Below are positions 10,615 to 18,964 of a stretch of DNA of 64,000 nt, piece after piece (the stretch's first letter is position 1; each line of letters starts with the position of its first letter). The notes beneath the pieces are model-generated. The model saw only the letters and a program-made list of their open reading frames with translations. It had not been told where the DNA came from and did not search any database. Source of the DNA: Emergencia timonensis (GTDB lineage Bacteria > Bacillota > Clostridia > Peptostreptococcales > Anaerovoracaceae); assembly GCF_900086585.1 (NCBI RefSeq), contig NZ_FLKM01000009.1, positions 1,302,001-1,366,000 of the forward strand. Reading direction: 5' to 3'. The translations under genes and the position numbers were made by a program.

Positions 10615-12135
10615 CTAAAAGGCTACAGCTTGCACATAGGGATAATAATTTTCTAATAGTTTGACATTTATTTTTTTCCCCTCATAGGATGTACGCCAGT
10701 TTTCAAAATCAGGGTTTTTCCAGAGACTGCCGTCCTTGCATTCGATTTCTTTGTCACAGTAGAGCACGTAGGCAATCTTTGCTACGTTAGCATCTGTTCC
10801 GAAAATATTCAGCGACCAGCCGCCGAACTCATCAAAGGTTTCACCTGGCAAAATCTCAATCAAAGTATCTTCAGAAAGGCAAAGATAGGTCTTATCTGAT
10901 TGGCTGTCTGTACTCCGCCAGTCGATCTTCAGGGGATTTCCTTCTTTATCAAAAGCCAGCATTCCACATTGAACTCTGATGATTGTTTTTTTCGTATTAT
11001 TCGTCCTCACATCGTGAACATAAGGATGTCCGTCTTCTCCTTCATAGCGTTCCATGGTCACACGTTCTAAAACCATCGTCTCTGCGGCAGGAGCAGCGGA
11101 CTGCATGGGAGCGCTTTGTCCATCCTCCTTTAAGGAACAGCCGGTGGCCATACCTGCAGCTATGGCTGCACAGAGCAGAACCACAGTCAGGGTCAGGGTC
11201 AAAAAACGGACAGACTTGGACGCCTGTTTGTAGTGACTGATTGCTCGCAGTCTTTCTGCAAGCAGCTTCCCATCCTCATTGAGGGAAAGCGCCAATCGAT
11301 CTCTTTTGTTCTCAATGCCTGAACCTGCCGCATCTAACAAGACGTTGCCGTAGCTTTTGCGCCTGTCCGAATCAAAGCGGGAGATGACGGCCTCATCACA
11401 GGACAGTTCGCAGTGACGGCTGACCTGTTTCCGGATCCAATAGACCATAGGATTGAACCAATGCAGACATAGTGTGATTTCGACCAGCCATTTGTAAAAA
11501 AGGTCGCCGCGGCGGTAATGGGTCAGTTCGTGCATAAATATGTATTCCAGTTCTGTATTGCTGTAGACTTGCGCGGGCAGGACCATCGTCGGTCTGACCA
11601 ATCCTGTGAGCAGGGGAGCCTTTATGAAGGAATTCGTACACACGGTTATACTTCTTTTGATGCCCATGGCAGCCTTCACCTTTTGCAGCACAGTGGGTAA
11701 CGGACCTTCGGCAGCCTCCTTGCTTTGACTTCTTATAGCAGAAGCAGCCTGGCCGTATAAATAGAGTTTGCGCAAGAGCAGAAGCAGGGCAAAGGCCAGC
11801 CATGCCGCACTGAAAATGTGACTTTCCAGCATCGAAGACAAGGAGACCGCAGACATCGGACCGCCGGGATCTGAGATAGAAAATCCATTTCCATATTTCA
11901 GAGGGCTAAGGCCAGCAGCTTCTGTCAGCGGATTTTGCCCTACAGACTGCAAGATAGGCTCCCCTTTGATTTGTGGACCGAAAGGCAGCAGCATACGCAT
12001 CAAAACAAGCAGCCAGATATAATAGTTCCATCTTTTGCTGAATTGACGGAGGATCGGTCTTAATAAAACCAAAGCGAAAGCGAGCAGGGTACCAGACAGT
12101 GAAAGTGAGAGGCAGAGTGTGAAAAGATTATTCAT
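10615..12135 (-). CDS. BlaR1/MecR1-family M56 sensor metallopeptidase
   Basis: The 506-residue protein has four membrane segments interleaved with a cytoplasmic zinc peptidase. HELTHYRRGDLFYKW carries the HExxH motif and the later ELSCDEAVI segment supplies the remaining ligand, as in BlaR1. Another membrane helix ends in AAGMATGCSLKED, which resembles a lipobox. The C-terminal outer domain (about 340-506) is not a penicillin-binding sensor: no SxxK, SxN or KTG set is seen. The ligand is therefore probably not a beta-lactam. It overlaps the blaI-like gene by 8 bases. By analogy, the peptidase would destroy or inactivate that repressor on signal. No beta-lactamase is nearby. Confidence 0.85.
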   Translation of the reverse strand: MNNLFTLCLSLSLSGTLLAFALVLLRPILRQFSKRWNYYIWLLVLMRMLLPFGPQIKGEPILQSVGQNPLTEAAGLSPLKYGNGFSISDPGGPMSAVSLSSMLESHIFSAAWLAFALLLLLRKLYLYGQAASAIRSQSKEAAEGPLPTVLQKVKAAMGIKRSITVCTNSFIKAPLLTGLVRPTMVLPAQVYSNTELEYIFMHELTHYRRGDLFYKWLVEITLCLHWFNPMVYWIRKQVSRHCELSCDEAVISRFDSDRRKSYGNVLLDAAGSGIENKRDRLALSLNEDGKLLAERLRAISHYKQASKSVRFLTLTLTVVLLCAAIAAGMATGCSLKEDGQSAPMQSAAPAAETMVLERVTMERYEGEDGHPYVHDVRTNNTKKTIIRVQCGMLAFDKEGNPLKIDWRSTDSQSDKTYLCLSEDTLIEILPGETFDEFGGWSLNIFGTDANVAKIAYVLYCDKEIECKDGSLWKNPDFENWRTSYEGKKINVKLLENYYPYVQAVAF

Positions 12136-12514
12136 GGTTTTTACCTTCCTCTTCCCAAAGTGCGTGCAATTCTGCCAGATCTTCTGAAGTCAGATTCCCG
12201 GAGGTGATCAGCGCCGACATCAGACCTTTTACACTGCCGCCGTAAACCTTTTGGAGGAAGGATTCCGTCTTCGCTTTCGTGAATTCTTCCTCAGATATGA
12301 CGGCGGTGTAGTAATAGACCTCTCTCTTTTCCTGGATTAACGCGCCTTTCTTGACCAGTCTTTTGACCAATGTATTGACGGTAGGGCTTTCCCAGTTCTT
12401 CTGCTGGGTCAGTACAGTACGGATATAAGAATAAGTGACAGGGCCGGGATGTTCCCAGACTACCCGCATGATTTCAGCTTCAGCATCAGAAATCTTGTTT
12501 ACCTTCAGGTTCAA
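12128..12514 (-). CDS. BlaI/MecI/CopY-family repressor
   Basis: A 128-residue winged-helix repressor: VNKISDAEAEIMRVVW, then the recognition helix region ENWESPTVNTLVKRLVKKGAL and the family cleavage-prone linker VISEEEFTKAKTES. I place the start at the TTG at 12514, because GGAGGTGA stands five bases before it and the length then equals the family norm. Longer in-frame starts would translate through the operator. It is the first gene of an operon with the M56 sensor. The paired operator immediately upstream suggests autoregulation. Confidence 0.88.
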   Translation of the reverse strand: MNLKVNKISDAEAEIMRVVWEHPGPVTYSYIRTVLTQQKNWESPTVNTLVKRLVKKGALIQEKREVYYYTAVISEEEFTKAKTESFLQKVYGGSVKGLMSALITSGNLTSEDLAELHALWEEEGKNHE

Positions 12515-12526
12515 GAGACTCACCTC

Positions 12527-12574
12527 CATATGACAATTGTTATATCTATGATTCCATGTTACAACTGTCATATG
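12527..12574 (-). promoter_or_regulatory. Operator pair controlling the BlaI/BlaR1 operon
   Basis: CATATGACAATTGT (12527-12540) and ACAACTGTCATATG (12561-12574) form an inverted repeat with 13 of 14 positions matching. Each arm contains the ACANNTGT core bound by BlaI/CopY repressors. The right arm lies inside the last codons of the MATE gene. Confidence 0.8.
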
Positions 12575-13877
12575 TGTTTGTCAAGGGAGATTTCGCAGCG
12601 TCATATTTTTTTGCGGCTAGTGCGATCCCGGCCGTGATCATCTGAGAAAGCGGAGCGGAGACCCAGATGCCGGTGATGCCCCAGAATCTTGGAACGGCCA
12701 GGAGGAGCAGAAACAGCATGACCGGCTCTGCGTAGACCAGAATATAGGCGAAGTTATTTTTCTCCGTAGCGTAAAAACCAGAAGTGGTGACTCTGACAAA
12801 AGCCAGGAACAGAAATCCGGCGATGAAATATGGCAGGATTTCTGCTACTTCTCTCTGAACAGTGTCTGATGCGCCGAAGAGAGCTGCTGCATCAGAGCGG
12901 ACGGCGAAGAGCAGAATCATGCAGGCGAGGGCGATGAACCCTGCCGTGACATAAGCCAATCGCTTGGTCTCTCGCACTTCTGCAAATTCCTTTTGCCCAT
13001 AGTAACGGCTGATCAAAGGCTGGCAGCCGTCGCCAACGCCCTGCAGCAGCAACACGATGATCATAGTGATATAGGCGATGGCGGCGTAACAGGCTACAGC
13101 ATCTTCTCCGCCGTAAAGCATCGCAAACTTGTTCATCAATATCAAAATGATATTGGGCGAGAATGTGAGCCCAAAAGGGGAAAGGGCAATTCTCAAAATA
13201 CTGGTTGCCGCTGTTTTGGCGGCGGACAAGCTGGGAAATGAGAATCCTGTTCTCACTTTGATAAAGTAGCAGATGCAGACGGCCATGGTCACGCCCTGAC
13301 CAATGATGGTGGCTGCTGCCGCACCTGAAAGACCGTAAGGAAATACCCATACCAGCAGATAGTCAAATATGATGTTAGTCAGGAATCCTGCGATCATCGC
13401 GTACATGGCAGCCATGGAACCGCCCATATTTCTGATCAGGGGGATGAATCCGGTGCCGAAAATCTGAAAGACTGCGCCCAGGACGATGATCCTCAGATAT
13501 TCCTCTCCCATGGTGAGCAGTTCTCCTCTGGCGCCAAAAGCGCTTAAGAGGGGATGTATCGTAAGGGTCAGCAGCGCCATCGTCAGGAGACAGACGGAAA
13601 ACAGGAGAAGGATGGTGGTATTAAAGTAATCCTGTGGATTTCCATTCTGTGCTTTTCCCCTGTGGATGGAATACTGCACGGCTCCGCCCATGCCGATGCC
13701 TGTTCCAAGCGCCTGCAGAAGTGCAGTAACCGGGTAGGCGATATTGATCGCGGCAAGACCGGCATCGCCGATGCTGTTTCCGATGAAAAATCCATCGACG
13801 ATGGCGTAGACGCCTGAGAGCGCAAAGGCCAGTACGGACGGAATCACATAATAGAAAAATTCGGCTTTTCTACTCAT
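12546..13877 (-). CDS. MATE family multidrug/cation efflux transporter
   Basis: A 443-residue membrane protein with about 12 helices in two related halves. Typical MATE features are VDGFFIGNSIGDAGLAAINI near the N-terminus, GTGIGMGGAVQYSI, and in the second half QGVGDGCQPLISRYYGQKE. MATE proteins expel cationic drugs using a Na+ or H+ gradient. Its start overlaps the end of the MarR gene by 8 bases, so the two form an operon in which MarR is transcribed first. Its last codons overlap the operator of the next operon. Substrate unknown. Confidence 0.92.
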   Translation of the reverse strand: MSRKAEFFYYVIPSVLAFALSGVYAIVDGFFIGNSIGDAGLAAINIAYPVTALLQALGTGIGMGGAVQYSIHRGKAQNGNPQDYFNTTILLLFSVCLLTMALLTLTIHPLLSAFGARGELLTMGEEYLRIIVLGAVFQIFGTGFIPLIRNMGGSMAAMYAMIAGFLTNIIFDYLLVWVFPYGLSGAAAATIIGQGVTMAVCICYFIKVRTGFSFPSLSAAKTAATSILRIALSPFGLTFSPNIILILMNKFAMLYGGEDAVACYAAIAYITMIIVLLLQGVGDGCQPLISRYYGQKEFAEVRETKRLAYVTAGFIALACMILLFAVRSDAAALFGASDTVQREVAEILPYFIAGFLFLAFVRVTTSGFYATEKNNFAYILVYAEPVMLFLLLLAVPRFWGITGIWVSAPLSQMITAGIALAAKKYDAAKSPLTNTYDSCNMES

Positions 13878-14316
13878 GGTTCATGCCCTCTTTGAAGTAG
13901 TCGATAAACAGCGCCGTGTTCTCGATCAGGGCGTCCGCCCGGTCTTTCCCCATTTTTTCCATCGCCTGTGTCTCCAGTTCCATGAGCTTTGGAATGACGT
14001 CTTGTGCGTATGCAATGCCGGCATCGGTGAGACGGATGCCGCGTTTTCTGTGGTCGTAAGGAGTGGAACCGAAGAATACCAGCTCTTTTTTCTCAAATTC
14101 CTTGAGAATCGTATTGACCGTCTGCTTCGGCAGCATCCATTGGTCACAGATCATCTTCTGCGTACAATAGTGCTTTGCGTTCCATAGAGAGTAAAGGATG
14201 AGCAATGCGTTATAAGAGATGTCGTGTTTCTTTGCCCAATCTGAATAAATTCTATTCGTTTCACGCCAGACGTGATAATAGCGTGCGACTTGTTTTGATG
14301 CTTCATTCGTAGTCAT
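13870..14316 (-). CDS. MarR family transcriptional regulator
   Basis: A 148-residue winged-helix dimer protein. The recognition region is CDQWMLPKQTVNTILKEFEK and the wing contains the family DHRKRGIRLTDAG pattern. The ATG at 14316 follows TTGGAG. A perfect palindrome 20 bases upstream is the probable operator. As the first gene of a two-gene operon with a MATE pump it most likely represses its own efflux system and is relieved by an effector. Confidence 0.93.
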   Translation of the reverse strand: MTTNEASKQVARYYHVWRETNRIYSDWAKKHDISYNALLILYSLWNAKHYCTQKMICDQWMLPKQTVNTILKEFEKKELVFFGSTPYDHRKRGIRLTDAGIAYAQDVIPKLMELETQAMEKMGKDRADALIENTALFIDYFKEGMNHE

Positions 14317-14335
14317 ATGTATTACTCCAATTTTA

Positions 14336-14359
14336 AATTAGTCCGAGTTCGGACTAATT
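14336..14359 (-). promoter_or_regulatory. MarR operator palindrome
   Basis: AATTAGTCCGA-GT-TCGGACTAATT is a perfect 11-base inverted repeat with a two-base centre, 20 bases before the marR start. Its size and place fit a MarR dimer site. Confidence 0.85.
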
Positions 14360-14439
14360 GCATTTTACAAAATATAGATGTTTATGTCAAGTGAAAAAGA
14401 TGGTATGATAGAATAAAGAATAGAAAAGGGAAGAAATTG

Positions 14440-14979
14440 ATGAGAATTAGGATAATCAGACATGGAGAAGTGGATTATAACTGGGGCCGAAAACTGGATT
14501 CCAAGGGGTATGACAGAAGCTGCCGGGAATACGACGAGAGTCCGATAAAAGACAGCGAAAAAAGATTGATATTAGCTGAAGGGGAACCGATTTTTATCAG
14601 CAGCCTGGAGCGTACCTTCCACACCGCAAAGCAGGTCTTTGGCGATGAGGAAGTGCACCGAAGCAAAAACTTTGACGAAGTTCCTTTGCGTTCCTATAAA
14701 GATACCGAGAAAAAACACGCGGTGTGGGTCTGGAATGTTCTTGCAAGGGTGCAGTGGTTTTTCAACTCCGGTAGACAGCCGGAAACAAGAAAGATGTCCC
14801 AGCAGAGAGCAAGAACTGCCATTGCAGAACTGGAAGAGGCAGGAACAGACTGCAGCCTGGTCTGCCACAGATTCTTTATGATGGTTCTCTGCCATGAATT
14901 AAAGAAAGCGGGATATAAAATAGAGAAATCCCGGAGGATCAACATTAAAAACTTAGACGTGATTGAAGCGATAAAATAA
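14440..14979 (+). CDS. Histidine phosphatase superfamily protein
   Basis: The 179-residue protein opens MRIRIIRHGEVDYN with the catalytic RHG motif, then EPIFISSLERTFHTA, where phosphoglycerate-mutase-like enzymes have their SxxxRxxxTA signature. The second catalytic histidine should be in CSLVCHRFFMMVLCHE; the usual SHG is replaced by CHR, so activity is probable but not certain. Start: ATG at 14440, preferred over the TTG three bases earlier, after AAAAGGGAAG. It begins a run of four short plus-strand genes. Substrate unknown. Confidence 0.8.
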   Translation: MRIRIIRHGEVDYNWGRKLDSKGYDRSCREYDESPIKDSEKRLILAEGEPIFISSLERTFHTAKQVFGDEEVHRSKNFDEVPLRSYKDTEKKHAVWVWNVLARVQWFFNSGRQPETRKMSQQRARTAIAELEEAGTDCSLVCHRFFMMVLCHELKKAGYKIEKSRRINIKNLDVIEAIK

Positions 14980-14989
14980 AGGAGATATC

Positions 14990-15172
14990 ATGAAAGAGAG
15001 GAAGGAGTGCCCCTGCAAACGAGTGCACTGCCAGCGTCATGGGGACTGTGAAGCCTGCTGGGATCACCACCATGCGCCAGGAAAGAAAATGCTGACCACC
15101 TGCGAAAGGCTGAGAGCAAAAGAAGAAAAGAAAAGGGCTAAAGAAGAAAAGAAAGAAGGTAAAAAGAAATGA
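14990..15172 (+). CDS. Small cysteine-rich protein
   Basis: Sixty residues with an N-terminal Cys/His cluster (CPCKRVHCQRHGDCEACWDHH, about residues 7-27) that looks like a metal site, and a C-terminal tail of Lys and Glu repeats (AKEEKKRAKEEKKEGKKK). AAAGGAGATATC precedes the ATG by a normal distance and the stop overlaps the next start (ATGA). I recognise it as a type often annotated hypothetical in Clostridia. No function can be assigned. Confidence 0.7.
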   Translation: MKERKECPCKRVHCQRHGDCEACWDHHHAPGKKMLTTCERLRAKEEKKRAKEEKKEGKKK

Positions 15173-15588
15173 TGAGAGATCCGGTACAGACCATTGGAAA
15201 GCTGATTGACAAAGCCAATATGGCGATCATCAGTTATGTAGACGATCAGGGGTTCCCGATCAGCAAAGCCATGCTGCCGCCTAGAGAACGAGAAGAAATC
15301 AAAGTATTTTGGTTTACGACCAACACGTCCTCAAACAAGGTAAAGTTCTTTAAAGAAAATCCCAAGGCCAGTATTTATTTCGTTGATAAACGCTTTTTCA
15401 GGGGAGTGAGCCTGGTGGGGACTGTGGAAGTTCTTGAAACAGCTGAAGCAAAAGAGAGAATTTGGAGAGAGGGAGATACCATGTACTATCCGGAAGGCGT
15501 GACGGACCCCGATTACTGTGTCCTGCGATTTACTGCGGAAAAAGGAAGATATTACAGCAACTTCAATTCAGAGGATTTTAAGATATAG
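15169..15588 (+). CDS. Pyridoxamine 5'-phosphate oxidase-like flavin protein
   Basis: A 139-residue split-barrel protein with MMRDPVQTIGKLIDKANMAI, SYVDDQGFPISKAMLPP, VFWFTTNTSSNKVKFFKEN and ASIYFVDKRFFRGVSLVG, the pattern of the general-stress FMN/F420-type pyridoxamine oxidase family. Members bind FMN or heme, and many are not true PNPOx enzymes. The four-base overlap with the cysteine-rich gene suggests co-translation. The substrate cannot be read from the sequence. Confidence 0.85.
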   Translation: MMRDPVQTIGKLIDKANMAIISYVDDQGFPISKAMLPPREREEIKVFWFTTNTSSNKVKFFKENPKASIYFVDKRFFRGVSLVGTVEVLETAEAKERIWREGDTMYYPEGVTDPDYCVLRFTAEKGRYYSNFNSEDFKI

Positions 15589-15604
15589 CAGGGAGGATTG
15601 CACG

Positions 15605-16870
15605 ATGGCACAGCACGTCAAAGTCGTTTCATATGATTCAGAGTGGCCGGAAATATATGAACGTGAGAAAAACTTGATTTTACAGATCTTAGGAGAAGAA
15701 GCGGCAGCTATTTATCACATCGGCAGCACTTCTGTGCCGGGACTTTGCGCAAAACCAATCATCGACATCATGCCTGTCGTCAGGGATATCAGCAAAGTGG
15801 ACCGGATGCAGAGCCAGTTTGAAGCCATAGGTTATGAATATATGGGAGAGTTCGGTATTCCGGGTCGGAGATATCTGCGAAAAGGCGGTGACGAACGGAC
15901 CCATCAAATACATATTTTTGAGGAGAAAAATAAAAAGGACGTTCTGCGCCATCTGGCGGTGCGGGATTATCTCAGACTTCACAGCGAAGCGAGGAAGGCC
16001 TATGGGACGTTGAAACAGGACGTTGCTGCCCAGCATCCGGAGGATATAGAAGGCTACTGCCATGGAAAAGATGCTTTTGTCAAAGATCTGGAAACAAAGG
16101 CGTCAGCCTGGTATGAACGGACGAAGGGAGCTGCTTATCTCTTTGACGGCTGGCAGGAGACCATGATATGGTCCTGCCTGCAGGAACACATGGGCAGCGT
16201 AGAGACAGATGGCAGTCTGCCGCCTGCATCGGCGCGAATCAGCGTGGGCGATTTCAGTTTTTTTGCCGGGATGCCCGACGAAAACCTGATTCAAGGCGCC
16301 AACACACCCATACTGGGTCCAAGAACCGAAAACTGGGAACCTGTAATCGAAAAAGTGCTGGGGGCTGAGGCGATCAAAGCGCAGCGCTACGCCATCAAAA
16401 AGGAGCCGGAAGCGTTTGACTGCGAGATCCTGGAAAAGTATGCAGCCAGTCTGCCAGCAGCTTATGAGCTTAGGCCCATAGACCAGGAACTTTATGAGCA
16501 GATTATGACTAAGCCCTGGGCGAAAGATCTCTGTTCGCAGTTCCGTGACGGCGACGACTATGTACGGCGGGGACTGGGATTTGCTGCGGTACTCCGCGGA
16601 GATGTGGTAGCCGGCGCGTCTTCCTATACAATTTACGATGACGGCATCGAAATTGAAATTGATACCAATAAAGAGTTCAGAAACCGGGGCTTTGCTTCGG
16701 CTTGTGGCAGCCGCCTGATTTTGGAGTGCCTGAGTCGGGGGCTTTACCCTAGCTGGGATGCCCACGATCTTAGATCTGTAAGTCTTGCTGAAAAGCTGGG
16801 ATATCATAGGGATCAACCCTACAACGTTTATTTTCTTAAAAGCAGCTGTGATGATCTGATAGATGCTTAA
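15605..16870 (+). CDS. GrpB family nucleotidyltransferase fused to GNAT acetyltransferase
   Basis: The 421-residue protein starts at the ATG after GGGAGGATTG; an upstream in-frame extension overlaps the previous gene and is discarded. Residues 1-170 are a GrpB/UPF0157 domain (VVSYDSEWPEIYEREK, YHIGSTSVPGLCAKPIIDIM, HQIHIF). Residues about 180-421 form a two-part GNAT domain, with the acetyl-CoA loop in FRNRGFASACGSRLILECL and a C-terminal AEKLGYHRDQPY strand. GrpB proteins resemble nucleotidyltransferases; their substrate is not settled. The fusion suggests two successive modifications of one molecule, perhaps an antibiotic. Resistance is inference only. Confidence 0.85.
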   Translation: MAQHVKVVSYDSEWPEIYEREKNLILQILGEEAAAIYHIGSTSVPGLCAKPIIDIMPVVRDISKVDRMQSQFEAIGYEYMGEFGIPGRRYLRKGGDERTHQIHIFEEKNKKDVLRHLAVRDYLRLHSEARKAYGTLKQDVAAQHPEDIEGYCHGKDAFVKDLETKASAWYERTKGAAYLFDGWQETMIWSCLQEHMGSVETDGSLPPASARISVGDFSFFAGMPDENLIQGANTPILGPRTENWEPVIEKVLGAEAIKAQRYAIKKEPEAFDCEILEKYAASLPAAYELRPIDQELYEQIMTKPWAKDLCSQFRDGDDYVRRGLGFAAVLRGDVVAGASSYTIYDDGIEIEIDTNKEFRNRGFASACGSRLILECLSRGLYPSWDAHDLRSVSLAEKLGYHRDQPYNVYFLKSSCDDLIDA

Positions 16871-16890
16871 GTGTTTATTACAAACGAAAT

Positions 16891-16933
16891 AAGGCGCGCT
16901 GGATGGTGGTGAGTTCACGATCCAGTGCGCCTT
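16891..16933. terminator. Hairpin between convergent genes
   Basis: AAGGCGCGCTGGAT pairs with ATCCAGTGCGCCTT across a 15-base loop. No good T-run follows on either strand, so termination is possible but weak. It is placed midway between the GrpB-GNAT and spoVT stops. Confidence 0.55.
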
Positions 16934-16953
16934 ACATATTTGGAAATGACAGT

Positions 16954-17445
16954 TTAGTCGTATAATTGCTTTGCAAGAAAATCAGCACCGATTTCTGCAG
17001 CTTTCAGTTCTACTTCGCTCAGTGCTTTTTCACCCGGTGAAATGACGGTGACCGAGCCGATTGCATCTCCCTGGACGACAATAGGTACTACCACTTTTTT
17101 GTCGCTGAGGAATTTGTCTTTGCTCTGAATGATATGATCCAGTTCTGTATCGATTTTATCGTGATCGAACTGTTTTTTCTGTTTGCCGGATGCCGCGATG
17201 AACTGGTCTGTATCAGATACTGCTACGGTTCCTCCTAATATGGAAGAAGCCGTTTCTGCAAACTCTGCGGCCACCTGACTCATATCACCGATAGGTGAAT
17301 ATTTTTTCAAGATAATTTCTCCTGAGCTGTTTGTGTATATTTCTAACGGATCTCCTTCTCTAATTCGTAAAACCCTTCTAATTTCTTTAGGAACAACAAC
17401 TCTGCCTAGGTCGTCAATTCTTCTTACTATTCCCGTTGCTTTCAT
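16954..17445 (-). CDS. spoVT: SpoVT, AbrB-type sporulation regulator
   Basis: The 163-residue protein begins MKATGIVRRIDDLGRVVVPK, the swapped-hairpin AbrB DNA-binding domain with the SpoVT-specific GIVRRIDDLGRVV reading. A GAF-like sensory domain follows (GGTVAVSDTDQFIAASGK, VPIVVQGDAIGSVTVISP). In B. subtilis SpoVT tunes sigma-G genes in the forespore. As in Bacilli it sits near mfd and beside the SpoVB-like flippase, but here it points the other way and an amidohydrolase lies in between. Confidence 0.95.
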   Translation of the reverse strand: MKATGIVRRIDDLGRVVVPKEIRRVLRIREGDPLEIYTNSSGEIILKKYSPIGDMSQVAAEFAETASSILGGTVAVSDTDQFIAASGKQKKQFDHDKIDTELDHIIQSKDKFLSDKKVVVPIVVQGDAIGSVTVISPGEKALSEVELKAAEIGADFLAKQLYD

Positions 17446-17659
17446 GTAATTAATTTCTCCTTCTTATCAAATGTTATATCCCTATTTTTTACCTATGTGA
17501 GAAAAATATACCGGTTATTTGTAAATTATTTATTATGAAGAAATGATGAAAATGCTAGGAAATAGGTAATACTTATGATAAAATATTATGATTGATTTTA
17601 CGTTATGAGTAAATACCCCTTGTACACGAAAGGTTGCATAACTGGATGGAGGAGTGAAT

Positions 17660-18949
17660 ATGCTTTTTAAAGAGATAACGATTCTAAATGAAAATTTTGA
17701 AATTGAAGAAAACATGTACGTCGGTGTCAAAGAAGACATTGTCGAATATATTGGGAAAGAGAAGCCTGCTAAGGATTTTGGCCAGGAATACGATGGCAAG
17801 AACAGAATTTTGATGCCTGGCTTTTATAATGCCCATGCTCATTCGCCCATGGCGCTGATGAGAGGTTACGGTGAAAACCTGGTACTGCAGGATTGGCTGA
17901 ACACGAGGATTTTTCCTTTTGAGGATAAGTTGAATAGCAATGCTGTATATTGGGGCACCATGCTCTGCATGGCGGAATCCATCCGCTTCGGCATTGTCTC
18001 TTCCTCTGATATGTACTATTTTATACCAGATATGGTGCAGGCTGTAACAGACAGCGGAGCGAAAAGCAATATTTCAAGATCGGTGGCAAACCCCATGGGT
18101 GTGCCTTTTGTGAAGCTGCCCTCCATCAATGAAGCGTTGGACTCCATTAGACTGTACAACGGTTATGCAGAGGGAAGAGTGATTATAGACACCAGCATTC
18201 ACGCAGAATATACGACCAACGAGGAAACCGTCCGCGGACTGGCTGCAATCACAAAGGAACATGATCTGATCATGCATGTACATGCTTCAGAAACAAAACT
18301 GGAACATGAAGAGTGTAAAGCGAGACACGACGGCTTAACGCCGATTCAGTATTTTAACAGGTGCGGACTCTTTGACACCAAAGCCCTGGCTGCCCACTGC
18401 GTATGGTGTGAGGGTGAGGACTTTGACATATTGAGAGACAAAGGCGTGACAGTGGCGGTCAATCCGATCAGCAACCTCAAGCTGGCCAGCGGCATCAGTG
18501 ACGCTCCAAAGATGATGGGGATGGGAATCAATGTCGCCATTGGAACCGACAGTGTTTCCAGCAATAACAGTCTGAACTTTTTAGAAGAAGTGAAAGCTTT
18601 TGCCACCATCGCAAAGATCAAAGCAAAGGATCCTACGGTCATTACACCGAAGCAGGCTTTAAGGGCAGCGACGAGAAACGGCGCCCTGGGCCAGGGACGC
18701 AAAAACTGCGGCTTAATAAAAGAAGGCTTTCAGGCCGACTTGATCGTACTGCGGACAGACGTACCTAATATGCACCCGATTCACAATCTGACCAACAATA
18801 TCGTTTATGCCGCTTCTGGCAGTGACATCGCTCTGACGATGATAGACGGAAAAATTCTCTATCAAGATGGAGAATATACGACCATAGATATTGAGAAGAC
18901 TATTTTCGAAACAGAAAAAGCTACGGCTGAAATTTTAAGACAATTATAG
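17660..18949 (+). CDS. Amidohydrolase, MTA/SAH deaminase type
   Basis: A 429-residue metal-dependent TIM-barrel hydrolase. Metal ligands are seen as HAH (YNAHAHSPMALMRGYG), MHVHASET, AAHCVWC and the Asp in GTDSVSSNNSLN. This layout matches 5'-methylthioadenosine/S-adenosylhomocysteine deaminases (MtaD) and related aminopurine or guanine deaminases. The GDGxR-type C-terminal beta-sandwich segment (GLIKEGFQADLIVL) is present. The ATG at 17660 is chosen over the GTG at 17654, which lies too close to GGAGG. It lies three bases before the flippase gene and may be cotranscribed with it. Confidence 0.88.
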   Translation: MLFKEITILNENFEIEENMYVGVKEDIVEYIGKEKPAKDFGQEYDGKNRILMPGFYNAHAHSPMALMRGYGENLVLQDWLNTRIFPFEDKLNSNAVYWGTMLCMAESIRFGIVSSSDMYYFIPDMVQAVTDSGAKSNISRSVANPMGVPFVKLPSINEALDSIRLYNGYAEGRVIIDTSIHAEYTTNEETVRGLAAITKEHDLIMHVHASETKLEHEECKARHDGLTPIQYFNRCGLFDTKALAAHCVWCEGEDFDILRDKGVTVAVNPISNLKLASGISDAPKMMGMGINVAIGTDSVSSNNSLNFLEEVKAFATIAKIKAKDPTVITPKQALRAATRNGALGQGRKNCGLIKEGFQADLIVLRTDVPNMHPIHNLTNNIVYAASGSDIALTMIDGKILYQDGEYTTIDIEKTIFETEKATAEILRQL

Positions 18950-18964
18950 AAAGTGAAAGAGACT

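Noticed and set aside
10615..12514. A beta-lactam resistance operon
   Set aside because: There is no beta-lactamase or penicillin-binding protein nearby and the sensor's outer domain lacks penicillin-binding motifs.
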